Numbered from the stretch's first letter, positions 6,905 to 14,641 are shown. The stretch is 40,262 bases of DNA from Thermus sp. 2.9 (GCF_000794385.1 NZ_JTJB01000006.1:1-40262), one strand, 5' to 3'. Notes: generated by a model not told the origin, from the sequence alone. A program made the numbers and translations.

Positions 6905-7315
6905 CTAAGCTTCCTGCACGGGGATCCTCACCGGGGGCTCGGCGGGGCGCTTCTCCCGCGGGATCCTCACCTCCAAAACCCCCTTGCTCAGGTGGGCCGT
7001 GATGCCCTCCTTCTTGGCATCCTTGGGCAGGAGGTAGGCGCGGTAGATCTTGCCGTAGACGATTTCCGCCAAGTGCTTGGTGCGCTTTTCCTCCCGCTTT
7101 TCCCCCTCAATCACCAGCTGGTCCCCCTCCAGGCGCACCTCCAGGTTCTCAGGGCCGAGGCCCGGCACCTCCACTCTAAGGAGGTAGTGGTCCTCCTGCT
7201 CGGAGAGCTCCGAGAGGGGCTCCAGGGTTTCCACCTCTTGGAAGGCCTTTTCCAAGGCTTCTTCAAAGGCCTTGCGCACCCGGTTCCTGCCAAAGGGCCA
7301 AAGCTTTTCCAGCAT
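6905..7315 (-). CDS. Small heat shock protein, Hsp20 family
   Basis: 136 aa. Alpha-crystallin domain at about 40-125: EDHYLLRVEVPGLGPENLEV (beta2-beta3), the dimerisation segment around VYGKIYRAYLLP, and the conserved SKGVLEVRIP near 112-121. The short charged N-terminal arm (EKAFQEVETLEPL) and the C-terminal VRIPV, an IXI/V-like anchor, support oligomer assembly. It should act as an ATP-independent holdase feeding DnaK and ClpB. Last gene of the ferritin-like/Prx/Grx/Trx operon (12-bp gap after trx), so it is likely co-induced with peroxide defence. A second, different Hsp20 lies at 9898. Confidence 0.92.
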   Translation of the reverse strand: MLEKLWPFGRNRVRKAFEEALEKAFQEVETLEPLSELSEQEDHYLLRVEVPGLGPENLEVRLEGDQLVIEGEKREEKRTKHLAEIVYGKIYRAYLLPKDAKKEGITAHLSKGVLEVRIPREKRPAEPPVRIPVQEA

Positions 7316-7327
7316 CCTCCACCTCCT

Positions 7328-7738
7328 TCAGGCCAGATAGGGCCTCAGGCGCTCCTCCAGGACCCGCTTGGGGCTCGCTCCCACCCAGGTGGCCACGGGG
7401 TTTCCCCGCTGGAAAAGGACCAGGGTGGGGATGCTCCTCACCCCGTATTGGGCCGCCAGAGAGGGGTTTTGGTCGGTGTTCACCTTCACCACCTTGAGCC
7501 TGCCCGCGTACTCCTGGGCCAGGGCCTCGAGGACCGGGGCCACCATGCGGCAGGGACCGCACCAGGGGGCCCAGAAGTCCACCAGCACCAGAGGCGCCCC
7601 CGCCACCTCTTGGGCGAACCCCCTTTCGTCCGCCTCCACCACCCAGGGCAGGGGGGCCTTGCAGGCCCCGCACACCGGCACCTGCCCGGGCGGAGGGGTG
7701 CCCAGGCGGTTCTTGGCCCCGCACTTGGGGCAGGTCAC
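7328..7738 (-). CDS. Thioredoxin with N-terminal zinc ribbon (Trx2/TrxC type)
   Basis: 136 aa from a GTG at 7738. Cys3/Cys6 and Cys23/Cys26 form a four-cysteine zinc ribbon, followed by a thioredoxin fold with WCGPC at 59-63 and the cis-Pro in RSIPTLVLF. This is the arrangement of E. coli Trx2, which is often linked to oxidative stress. The start overlaps the stop of the glutaredoxin-like gene as GTGA, so translation is coupled. It is the probable electron donor to the peroxiredoxin two genes upstream. Confidence 0.9.
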   Translation of the reverse strand: MTCPKCGAKNRLGTPPPGQVPVCGACKAPLPWVVEADERGFAQEVAGAPLVLVDFWAPWCGPCRMVAPVLEALAQEYAGRLKVVKVNTDQNPSLAAQYGVRSIPTLVLFQRGNPVATWVGASPKRVLEERLRPYLA

Positions 7739-7989
7739 CACCACAGGTATCCCCTCCGCCAAAGGGCCCGTTCCAGCTCGGCGGGCGTGGGCTCTACCAG
7801 AACTTCCCCGCCCACGTAGACCACGGGGTGGGAAAGCCTTCCCCCGGTGAGGAAGCGGAGGGTGGGGTGGACCTCGGGGTGGGTCTCCAGGTCCACGTAC
7901 CGGTAGGGCACGCCCAGCCGATCCAGCAGGCGCCTCAAAAGCTGGGTCTGGGCACACCAGGAAGTGCCGTAGAGGACCACGGGCTCCAT
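7735..7989 (-). CDS. Glutaredoxin-like protein with a one-cysteine active site
   Basis: 84 aa, single glutaredoxin/thioredoxin fold. The active-site region reads SWCAQT (10-15), so the usual CPYC is CAQT with only the nucleophilic Cys12. There are no other cysteines, so disulfide exchange would need a mixed disulfide with another thiol. The cis-Pro segment is LSHPVVYVGG (53-62), as in NrdH/glutaredoxin. It starts three bases after the peroxiredoxin stop and is translationally coupled to the thioredoxin. A reductase or adaptor role in the same redox chain is inferred from position. Confidence 0.8.
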   Translation of the reverse strand: MEPVVLYGTSWCAQTQLLRRLLDRLGVPYRYVDLETHPEVHPTLRFLTGGRLSHPVVYVGGEVLVEPTPAELERALWRRGYLWW

Positions 7990-7992
7990 GGT

Positions 7993-8667
7993 CTACCCCC
8001 TTCTTAGGGCGTCCAGGGCTTGGAAGAGCTCTTCAATGGGGGGGATGTGGTGGAGATAGGGGGAAACATGGGCGTAGCGGATAATCCCCTCGGGGTCCAC
8101 CACGAAGAGGGCCCGCTCGCTAAAGCCGTCCTCCTCCCGCCACACCCGGTAGCGCCGGGCCACCTCTCCCTTGGGGTGGAAATCGGCGAGGAGGGGGAAG
8201 GTGAGCCCCCGGGCGAAGGCGAAGGCCCCGTGGCAGTAGATGGAGTCCACGGAGATCCCCAGGAGGACGGCGTTCCGGCGCTCAAACTCCGGAAGCTCGG
8301 CCTGGTAAAGGTCCAGCTGCTGGCTGCACCCCGGGCTCCAGTCCAGGGGGTAGAAGACCAGGACCACGGGCCGGCCCCGGAAATCGGAGAGGCGCACGGG
8401 GTTGCCCTGGGCATCCGGCAGGGCAAAGTCCGGGGCCCTTTCCCCCACGCTGAGGCCCGGGGCCACGCGGGGGGCCTCCATCTTGGGGGCCCTCTTGTAG
8501 AGGTTGCGGAGCCCCTCGAGGCCCTCCCGCTCACCGGGCCTTGCCCCCACTTCCCGCCAGAGCTCCTGGAGCATGGCGTGGAGGAGGGAAAGGGCTTCCT
8601 TCTCCGGGCCCTCGGCCAGCTTGGGCTCCAGTTCCAGGAAACGACGGGCAAGCTCCGGGAAGCGCAT
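7993..8667 (-). CDS. Peroxiredoxin (AhpC/TSA, BCP/AhpE-like) with N-terminal extension
   Basis: 224 aa. A helical N-terminal extension of about 65 residues precedes the peroxiredoxin core (68-220). The peroxidatic cysteine is Cys114 in YPLDWSPGC, where Ser replaces the usual Thr of PxxxTxxC; this is common in the BCP branch. Cys145 in DSIYCHGAFAF is a possible resolving cysteine. It reduces peroxides using a thiol donor, probably the operon's thioredoxin or glutaredoxin-like protein. The ATG at 8667 lies 11 bases after the ferritin-like stop. The extension is not part of the standard fold, and its role is unknown. Confidence 0.88.
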   Translation of the reverse strand: MRFPELARRFLELEPKLAEGPEKEALSLLHAMLQELWREVGARPGEREGLEGLRNLYKRAPKMEAPRVAPGLSVGERAPDFALPDAQGNPVRLSDFRGRPVVLVFYPLDWSPGCSQQLDLYQAELPEFERRNAVLLGISVDSIYCHGAFAFARGLTFPLLADFHPKGEVARRYRVWREEDGFSERALFVVDPEGIIRYAHVSPYLHHIPPIEELFQALDALRRG

Positions 8668-8678
8668 GGCCTGCCTCC

Positions 8679-9107
8679 TTATTCCTGCCAGGTTCCCTTC
8701 AAAAGTTTCTCCGTTTCTTCCTTGTGCCGCGTTTCCTCGGAGATGATCTCCTGGAGGTCGTTGGCGAGGCCGTAGTCCCCGAAGGCCTCGGCCTGCTTCA
8801 TCCTTTCCACGTAGCGGGCGATGGTCTCCTTCTCCGCCTGGAGCACCGCTTCCAGCATGGCCCGGGGCGTGGCGGCCTCGGGCACGGGGGCGGGCTGCGT
8901 GGTGGGCTTCCCGCCCAGGGCGGCGATCTTGTCCGCCAGGAACTGGGCGTGGCGGAGCTCGTCCTGGATCTCCGCCAGGAAGAACTCCTTGAGCTCGCCC
9001 CGGTGGATGCCCGAGACCGTGGCGGCGTAGGTCACGTACTGGATGATGGCCTGGTACTCGTGGGCCAGGTCCTGGTTAAGGCCTTGGATGAGGGTTTCCT
9101 TGTCCAT
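8679..9107 (-). CDS. Ferritin-like diiron protein (bacterioferritin/Dps-like)
   Basis: 142 aa four-helix bundle. Iron ligands fit two ExxH pairs, DELRH in the second helix and SEETRH in the last, with partner glutamates in LAHEYQAIIQ and AEKETIARYVE. ATG 9107 was chosen because GGAGGTGAGC sits at the right distance before it. An upstream in-frame start would add only five residues. It probably sequesters iron or removes peroxide, fitting its place as first gene of the peroxide-defence operon. A TAATAAT -10-like box lies about 40 bases upstream without a good -35. It lacks the DNA-binding tail of typical Dps. Confidence 0.8.
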   Translation of the reverse strand: MDKETLIQGLNQDLAHEYQAIIQYVTYAATVSGIHRGELKEFFLAEIQDELRHAQFLADKIAALGGKPTTQPAPVPEAATPRAMLEAVLQAEKETIARYVERMKQAEAFGDYGLANDLQEIISEETRHKEETEKLLKGTWQE

Positions 9108-9164
9108 GCTCACCTCCCGCAAGCTGGGCTTGCCTTTTCATTATTACCCAAAAGCCTTACAAAG

Positions 9165-9194
9165 GCCCCGCCCCAGGGAAGCCCGGGGCGGGGC
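9165..9194 (-). terminator. Hairpin terminator after the clpB-phosphoesterase operon
   Basis: A 10-bp GC stem (GCCCCGCCCC / GGGGCGGGGC) with a 10-base loop lies six bases past the phosphoesterase-like stop. Only a short CTTTG follows on the minus strand, so termination may be partial. Confidence 0.6.
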
Positions 9195-9199
9195 TTCCC

Positions 9200-9886
9200 C
9201 TAGCGAACGTTCCCGGTTTCCAGCTTCCTCGCCTTCAGGTCCAGGAGGCTGTACTCGCCCTCCGAGAGGTCGCCGGGCACCACCACCCAGCTCGCCCCGA
9301 GGATCTCGTGCTTCTGGCCCTTACCGGCCACGAGGACGAGAAGGGGGTTGTGGGTCTTGACGAGGTGGGCCACCTCGTGGGAGCCCCGCTCGTTCAGGCC
9401 CTTGTGGTAGGGCATGGTGTGGAAGAGGAAAATCTTAGGGTAGTCCTTGAGCTCCCAAAGGGCCTTGAGGTGGTACTCGGCGACCCAGGCGGGGTAGCGA
9501 AGCGCCTCGTGCTCCTCGGGCTCGCCCTCGTCGGTGATCTCCCCGCCCACGCCCGCCACCAGGTAGGGCCCCCGCCAGAAAGTGAAGGTTTCGTGGACGT
9601 TGCGCATCTGGGGGTGAACGAGCTCCACGTTCGCCGCCTCCCGCAAGTATTCCCAGATGGGGGCGTCCTCAGGGCCAGGGATGTAGGCGGTGGGCAGGTG
9701 GGCCTCGGAAAGGATGCGGAAGAAGGCGGCGTAGTCCCGGCTTTTCGCCGTCTTGGGCATGAGGTTACCGATGACGGCGATGGCGTCCGCCCCCGTGTCC
9801 GGGGCCACCTTGACGAACTTCTCCAAGGCCTCGAGGTCGCCCATGGGGTTAGAGGTGGCGAGGATGTACCGCACCGTGCGCCGCAT
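9200..9886 (-). CDS. TT1561-type metallophosphoesterase-fold protein
   Basis: 228 aa, same length and near-identical motifs to T. thermophilus TT1561 (structure known), a calcineurin-like fold. The canonical metal-binding motifs are altered. DxH appears as SNPMGD near residue 16, the GNHD block as GPED (70s), and the GHTH block as GKGQKHE near 190. FHTMPYH (about 156-162) is better conserved. Family members carry this variation consistently, so it is not a sequencing error, but catalysis cannot be assumed. Last gene of the clpB operon, 11 bp after hsp20. Substrate unknown. Confidence 0.85.
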   Translation of the reverse strand: MRRTVRYILATSNPMGDLEALEKFVKVAPDTGADAIAVIGNLMPKTAKSRDYAAFFRILSEAHLPTAYIPGPEDAPIWEYLREAANVELVHPQMRNVHETFTFWRGPYLVAGVGGEITDEGEPEEHEALRYPAWVAEYHLKALWELKDYPKIFLFHTMPYHKGLNERGSHEVAHLVKTHNPLLVLVAGKGQKHEILGASWVVVPGDLSEGEYSLLDLKARKLETGNVR

Positions 9887-9897
9887 ACTTCACCTCC

Positions 9898-10311
9898 TCA
9901 CTCCACCTGGACCTGGATCTTCTTGGGCCGGGTGGCCTCCGCCTTGGGCACCAGAAGGTGCAAGACCCCGTGGCGGAACCGGGCCTGCACCCGGGAAAGG
10001 TCGTAGGTGCTGGGCACGTTGAAGCTCCGGGCGAAGGTGCCGTAGGGGCCTTCCAGGCGGTGGTAGGCCACCCCTTCTTGCTTCTCCAGAGGCCGCTCCG
10101 CCTTCACGGAGAGCACCCCTTCCTCGGCCACCACCTCCACCTTCTCGGGCTCCACCCCCGGCAGGTAGACCAGGAGGTGGAGGCCCTCCTCGTCCTCCCA
10201 CACGTCCACCGGCGGGGCGTAGACCCTAGGCCCCTGCCCTTGGGGCGCAAAGGCCCGCGCCAGCCTTTCCTGAAGCTCCTCCAGTTCCCTGAAAGGATCA
10301 AACCGCAACAC
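9898..10311 (-). CDS. Small heat shock protein, Hsp20 family (second copy)
   Basis: 137 aa. Alpha-crystallin domain about 35-125: PPVDVWEDEEGLHLLVYLPG opens it, and RHGVLHLLVPK carries the G-x-L signature. The N-terminal MLRFDPFRELEEL is the standard class-A bacterial Hsp20 start, and the tail KKIQVQV provides an I-x-V anchor. GTG 10311 is preceded nine bases upstream by a strong GGAGG. A spurious six-codon ATG frame in between ends at once and is ignored. Clearly diverged from the Hsp20 at 6905, so the two are paralogues, not a recent duplication. It is in the clpB operon, placing holdase and disaggregase under one promoter. Confidence 0.92.
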   Translation of the reverse strand: MLRFDPFRELEELQERLARAFAPQGQGPRVYAPPVDVWEDEEGLHLLVYLPGVEPEKVEVVAEEGVLSVKAERPLEKQEGVAYHRLEGPYGTFARSFNVPSTYDLSRVQARFRHGVLHLLVPKAEATRPKKIQVQVE

Positions 10312-10326
10312 CTTCCATCACCTCCT

Positions 10327-11511
10327 TCACCACCTCAAGAGCGCGGCCATCCCGCCACGCTCAAGAAGCCTCTTTTCGGCCTCGCCGCGTACGAACTCCA
10401 GCTTGGTGGCGTAGCCCACGGCCAAGGGCGCGAGCACCGCGGCGAGGGGTTTCTTCTCGGGGCTTTCGCAGTAGGCCAAGGCCTGGGCCTCGTCGGCGAA
10501 GGCGAAGTCCTGGCAGAGGTAGACCTCCTGCTCCAGGTGCCAGGGCAGGACCCAGACCTCCACCCGGCCCTCCTGGACCCGGGCGAGGACCTCGGGACCG
10601 AAGGCGACCCTGGGGTAGGCCTCCTCCAGCCGCTCCAGGAGCCTGACCTCCTCCTGGCGCTCCACCTCTTCCAGGACCGGCTCCAGGCGCTTCAGCACCT
10701 CGCCGGGGCTCGCCCCGGGGTGGGGCAGGGAGGGAAGCTCCGCCACCACCCGCTCCCTCAGGCGCTTGGGCAGGTGGCCCAGAAAGAGCTTGGTGTGCTC
10801 CTCGGGGCCCATGAGGACGAGGCGGGTGAAGCCCCGGGCCTCGGCGAGCTTCTCCAGCTCGTGGGCGAGTGCCTTATAGAAGCGCTCTTCCCAGGCCTCG
10901 AGGCGCTTGGCGAAAAGGTCCTGTCCCGCCCCGCCCCGGGAGATGCCCGCCAGGTTGAAGCGGCGGCCCGGGGCGTCCAAGCTGAGGCGGCGCCAAGCCT
11001 CGGTGTCCAGGGCCAGGAAGGCGTCATGGACCTCCCCGATCTCCCCCAGGAAGACCTCAAAGACCCGCCAGCGCTCCTGGTCCACGTAGACCACGCCGTA
11101 GCGCTCGTATTCGTCCAGGGCGTAGACCAGGGGGAGGAGGAAGGGGGCGCCGTAGTGGGCCAAGGCCCCGTCGGTGAGGAGGCGGTTTGTCTTTTCGTCC
11201 AGGAACTGGGTTTTCACCCCGCTCACCAAGGGAAGCTCCACCTGGAGGAGGAGGACCTCAAAGACGTCGTCCCCGGCGAAGAAGACCGCCGTCTTGGCCT
11301 CCAGCACCTGGTTCTTCAGGACCTCCAAGACCTTTTCCGCCAGGGCCTCCGGCACCTTCAGGGCCTTCATGGCGTCCTTGGCCCTTAGGGCGTAGGCCCG
11401 GGAGGCGTTTTCCGGCTTGGCCGGGTTCACGTCCAGGTACAAGGAGAGAACAGGACCTTCCGTCTTGCCGATAGTTTCCCGTAGCCGCTTGATCTCTTCC
11501 TTGCCGATCAT
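10327..11511 (-). CDS. Bacterial eRF1-like (baeRF/Vms1-like) protein
   Basis: 394 aa. The fold and sequence suggest the bacterial homologues of archaeo-eukaryotic release factor 1. An N-terminal region (1-100, VLSLYLDVNPAKPENAS) is followed by an eRF1 domain 2-like segment (135-260), where the catalytic GGQ loop of eRF1 is represented by SRGGAGQ (191-197) followed by a long helix. A domain 3-like part (from about 260) contains two cysteines. VLVMGPEE-like strands precede KLFLGHLP. In eukaryotic Vms1/ANKZF1 the equivalent Gln loop cleaves peptidyl-tRNA on stalled ribosomes. Activity here is inferred. It overlaps the ferritin-like gene by four bases (ATGA) and is followed by hsp20 after 15 bp. 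Confidence 0.75.
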   Translation of the reverse strand: MIGKEEIKRLRETIGKTEGPVLSLYLDVNPAKPENASRAYALRAKDAMKALKVPEALAEKVLEVLKNQVLEAKTAVFFAGDDVFEVLLLQVELPLVSGVKTQFLDEKTNRLLTDGALAHYGAPFLLPLVYALDEYERYGVVYVDQERWRVFEVFLGEIGEVHDAFLALDTEAWRRLSLDAPGRRFNLAGISRGGAGQDLFAKRLEAWEERFYKALAHELEKLAEARGFTRLVLMGPEEHTKLFLGHLPKRLRERVVAELPSLPHPGASPGEVLKRLEPVLEEVERQEEVRLLERLEEAYPRVAFGPEVLARVQEGRVEVWVLPWHLEQEVYLCQDFAFADEAQALAYCESPEKKPLAAVLAPLAVGYATKLEFVRGEAEKRLLERGGMAALLRW

Positions 11512-11897
11512 AGATTACCTCCAATAAGCGCCACCGCTTTCCGCACCGCCTCCTGGTTCAGCCTTTCCTCCTGGCCGAGCCGGGTGAAGAGGGCTTCCAG
11601 CTCGGGGTCGGGAAAGGTGCTTTCCAGGTAGTAGGCCCGGTCAAACCCCTCTTCGGAGAGGAGGCGGAGCATGGCTTCCCAACCTTCCTCCCCGGCCTTG
11701 GGGGCGGGGGGCAGGGAAGCCCCCCGCTTCCTTAGGGCCTCGGCGATGGCCTCGGCGTGGGCCCGCTCCCGGGCAGCCACCTCCTGGAGGAGGGCCCGGA
11801 CGTGGGGGTAAGGCACCCCTTCCGCCGCCCGCTCCGCCCGCAGGGCGTCCAGGAGCTCGTCTTGGTAGGCCCGCCTGAGCACCTCCAGCACCTCCAT
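11508..11897 (-). CDS. Small ferritin/rubrerythrin-like helical protein
   Basis: 129 aa, predicted four-helix bundle. The first half has a good ferritin-like ExxH (ARERAHAEAI, about 44-53) plus acidic residues in helix 1 (YQDELLDALRAE). The expected second pair reads EERLNQEA with Asn in place of His, so a diiron site may be incomplete. It begins 12 bp after clpB and overlaps the baeRF gene by four bases. Function unknown; the related neighbour at 8679 has complete ligand pairs. It could be a metal-free scaffold or stress protein. Confidence 0.65.
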   Translation of the reverse strand: MEVLEVLRRAYQDELLDALRAERAAEGVPYPHVRALLQEVAARERAHAEAIAEALRKRGASLPPAPKAGEEGWEAMLRLLSEEGFDRAYYLESTFPDPELEALFTRLGQEERLNQEAVRKAVALIGGNL

Positions 11898-11909
11898 GCC
11901 CCACCCCCT

Positions 11910-14474
11910 TTAGGCCTCCACCCGGAGGGCGGTTTGGAACACCAGGCCCTGGGGCGTGGCGTCCGCCACCACCCGGTCCCCTTCCTTCACCTCCCCGGCC
12001 AGGATCTTCTTGGCCAAGGGGGTCTCCAGCTCCCGCTGGATCACGCGCTTCAAGGGCCTGGCCCCGAAGACGGGGTCATAGCCCCTTTCCGCCAGGAAGT
12101 CCTTGGCGGCCTCGGTGAGCTCCAGGCTGATGCGCTTTTCCGCAAGCCGGGCCCGGAGGTTCCCGAGCTGGATCTCCACGATCTGGCGAATCTGCTCCCG
12201 GGAGAGGGGCCGGAAGACCACGATCTCGTCCAAGCGGTTCAGGAACTCGGGGCGGAAGTGCTTCTGCAGGACGGCGAAGACCTCCTCCCGGATCCGTTCG
12301 TAGGGCAGGCCTTTCTGGATTCCCTCCAGGATCAGGGGGCTGCCCAGGTTGGAGGTGAGGATGATGACCGTGTTGCGGAAGTCCACGGTGCGCCCGTGGC
12401 TGTCCGTGAGGCGGCCGTCGTCCAGGATCTGCAGGAGGATGTTGAAGACGTCGGGGTGGGCCTTTTCAATCTCGTCAAAGAGGATGACGGTGTAGGGGCG
12501 GCGCCGCACCGCCTCGGTGAGCTGGCCCCCCTCCTCGTAGCCCACGTAGCCGGGCGGGGCCCCGATGAGGCGGGAGACGGCGTGCTTTTCCATGTACTCG
12601 GTCATGTCTATGCGCACCATGGCCTCCTCGGTGTCAAAGAGGGTGGCGGCCAGGGTCTTGGCCAATTCCGTCTTGCCCACCCCGGTGGGCCCTAGGAAGA
12701 GGAAGCTCCCAATGGGGCGGTTGGGGTCCTTGAGCCCGGCCCGGGCGCGGCGGATGGCGTCGGCCACGGCCCGGATGGCTTCGTCCTGGCCCACCACCCG
12801 CTTGTGGAGCTCCTCCTCCAGGCGCAAAAGCTTTTCCCGCTCCCCTTCCAAAAGGCGGGAGACGGGGATTCCGGTCCAGCGGGAGACGATCTCGGCGATG
12901 TCCTCCTCGGTGACCTCCAGGCGTACGAACTTCGCTCCCCGAAGTTTCTCGGAAAGCGCCTCCACCTCGGCCTCGAGGCGGGGCAGCTCCCCGTAGCGCA
13001 ACTCCGCCGCCCGGTTCAGGTCGTACTGCCGCTCGGCCAGCTCAATCTGCCGCCGCACCTCGTCCAGGCGCTGCTGTGCCTCGCGGAGCTTCTTCAGGAT
13101 TTCCCGCTCCGCCTCCCACTCCGCCCGGAGCTTCTCTATCTCCTTGGTAAGCTCGGCGATCTCCGCCTCAATGGCCTTAAGCCGCTCTTGGGAGTCCGGG
13201 TCCTTTTCCTTCTTGAGGGCCTCCCGTTCTATCTCCAGCTGGAGCTTTTTCCGCTCCAGGGCGTCAATCTCCTCCGGGGCGCTTTCCAAGGCCATGCGGA
13301 GCCTCGCCGCCGCCTCGTCAATGAGGTCAATGGCCTTGTCGGGGAGGCGCCTTTCCGGGATGTAGCGGTGGGAGAGGACCGCCGCCGCCACGATGGCGGG
13401 GTCGGAGATGCGCACCCCGTGGTGGACCTCGTACTTCTCCTTGATGCCCCGGAGGATGGAGATGGTGTCCTCCACACTGGGCTCGTCCACGTAGACGGGC
13501 TGGAAGCGGCGCTCCAGGGCGGGGTCCTTTTCAATCTCCCGGTACTCGTCCAAGGTGGTGGCCCCGATGAGCCTGAGCTCCCCCCGGGCCAGGGCGGGCT
13601 TAAGCATGTTCCCGGCGTCCACGGCACCTTCCGCCTTGCCCGCCCCCACCACGGTGTGGAGCTCGTCAATAAAGAGGATGATCTCCCCTTGGGACTGCAC
13701 CACCTCCTGGATCACCGCCTTCAGGCGCTCCTCAAACTCGCCCCGGTACTTGGCCCCGGCCAGGAGGGAGCCCATCTGCAAGGAGATGATGCGCTTGCCC
13801 TTGAGGCCCTCCGGCACATCGCCCTTCACGATGCGCTGGGCCAAGCCCTCCACGATGGCGGTCTTCCCCACCCCGGGCTCGCCGATGAGCACGGGGTTGT
13901 TCTTGGTGCGCCGGAGGAGGATCTGGACCACCCGGCGGATCTCCTCGTCCCGGCCGATCACGGGGTCCAGCTTCCCCTCGGCGGCCATCTGGGTCAGGTC
14001 AATGCCGTACTGCTCCAAGGCGTTGTAGGTGCTTTCCGCGTGTTCCGTCTGCACGGTTTTCCCTCCTCTTAGCTCTTGCAGGGCTTTCTTCAGGGGTTCT
14101 AAGCCCGGAAGCCCGGGGGTGGCCTCGCTCAAGGCCAGGACCAGGGTGTCCAGGGCCACGAAGCGGTCCTTGAGCTCCTCCATCAGGGCCTCGGCCCGGT
14201 TAAAGGCCCCGGAGAGGCGGCTCGTGAGGTACTGCCCCCCTTCCGCCCCCTCCACCTTGGGCAGCCGGGCGAGCTCCTTTTCCTGGAGTTCTTTAAGGGC
14301 TTTGGGGTCGGCCCCCGCTTTCTCCAGAAGGCGCCAGGGGAGGCCCTTGGGGTCCTTGAGCAGGACCACCCAGAGGTGGGGCAGGTCAATGGCCTGGTGC
14401 TTCATCTCCCGTGCCAGGACCTGCGCCTGGGCCAGGGCTTCGCGGGCGGCTTGCGTCCAGCGTTCCAGGTTCAT
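11910..14474 (-). CDS. clpB: ATP-dependent disaggregase ClpB
   Basis: 854 aa, the length of T. thermophilus ClpB. N-domain 1-140, NBD1 with Walker A GEPGVGKT (Lys204) and sensor GATTLDEY, a long coiled-coil M-domain (about 395-525, rich in Glu/Lys/Arg), NBD2 with Walker A GPTGVGKT (about Lys601), pore loops with KYRGEFE and GYVGYEEGG, and a C-terminal oligomerisation part. The hexamer threads aggregated proteins together with DnaK/DnaJ/GrpE. ATG 14474 has AGGAGG nearby. An internal start exists at Val141 (separate entry). It has its own promoter and operator yet lies next to dnaK-grpE-dnaJ-dafA, and is followed by four co-directional genes. Confidence 0.98.
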   Translation of the reverse strand: MNLERWTQAAREALAQAQVLAREMKHQAIDLPHLWVVLLKDPKGLPWRLLEKAGADPKALKELQEKELARLPKVEGAEGGQYLTSRLSGAFNRAEALMEELKDRFVALDTLVLALSEATPGLPGLEPLKKALQELRGGKTVQTEHAESTYNALEQYGIDLTQMAAEGKLDPVIGRDEEIRRVVQILLRRTKNNPVLIGEPGVGKTAIVEGLAQRIVKGDVPEGLKGKRIISLQMGSLLAGAKYRGEFEERLKAVIQEVVQSQGEIILFIDELHTVVGAGKAEGAVDAGNMLKPALARGELRLIGATTLDEYREIEKDPALERRFQPVYVDEPSVEDTISILRGIKEKYEVHHGVRISDPAIVAAAVLSHRYIPERRLPDKAIDLIDEAAARLRMALESAPEEIDALERKKLQLEIEREALKKEKDPDSQERLKAIEAEIAELTKEIEKLRAEWEAEREILKKLREAQQRLDEVRRQIELAERQYDLNRAAELRYGELPRLEAEVEALSEKLRGAKFVRLEVTEEDIAEIVSRWTGIPVSRLLEGEREKLLRLEEELHKRVVGQDEAIRAVADAIRRARAGLKDPNRPIGSFLFLGPTGVGKTELAKTLAATLFDTEEAMVRIDMTEYMEKHAVSRLIGAPPGYVGYEEGGQLTEAVRRRPYTVILFDEIEKAHPDVFNILLQILDDGRLTDSHGRTVDFRNTVIILTSNLGSPLILEGIQKGLPYERIREEVFAVLQKHFRPEFLNRLDEIVVFRPLSREQIRQIVEIQLGNLRARLAEKRISLELTEAAKDFLAERGYDPVFGARPLKRVIQRELETPLAKKILAGEVKEGDRVVADATPQGLVFQTALRVEA
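14052..14068 (-). promoter_or_regulatory. Internal ribosome binding site and GTG start for N-truncated ClpB
   Basis: Within clpB, GAGGAGGG (14061-14068) precedes an in-frame GTG (14052-14054, Val141) by six bases. This corresponds to the known site producing the shorter ClpB form lacking the N-domain. The product here would be 714 aa. Confidence 0.8.
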
Positions 14475-14497
14475 ACCCCTTGCCTCCTGCTACCCTA

Positions 14498-14528
14498 AGC
14501 ATATCACTTGACATATGCATTGTCAAGT
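14498..14528 (-). promoter_or_regulatory. clpB promoter overlapped by a HAIR-like inverted repeat
   Basis: Minus-strand -35 TTGACA (14521-14526), 17-bp spacer, -10 TATGCT (14498-14503) followed by TAGGG. The 23-bp interval 14506-14528 is a perfect inverted repeat with 8-bp arms (ACTTGACA / TGTCAAGT) around 7 bases. CTTGA and TCAAG are 11 bp apart, as in the HspR operator HAIR (CTTGAGT-N7-ACTCAAG). The distal arm contains the -35, so a bound repressor would block RNA polymerase. Confidence 0.8.
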
Positions 14529-14641
14529 AAGTTGAGAAGTAAAAGCCAAAACCGGAATGGGCCAGCGTCAGGGAAGGGGAGGGGAAGGAACGCCTTGTCT
14601 GAAGTCTAGCAGAAAAGGAGGGTAAGGATGTCCCGGGGAGC

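Noticed and set aside
9958-11388. Long plus-strand open frame opposite hsp20 and baeRF
   Set aside because: Shadow frame rich in Leu/Gly/Gln/His with no family resemblance; the minus-strand genes have clear domains and ribosome binding sites.
14530-14641. Small gene or terminator between dafA and the clpB promoter
   Set aside because: No open frame with a start and ribosome binding site, and no convincing stem-loop with a U-tract; it looks like spacer, so read-through from dafA into clpB is possible.
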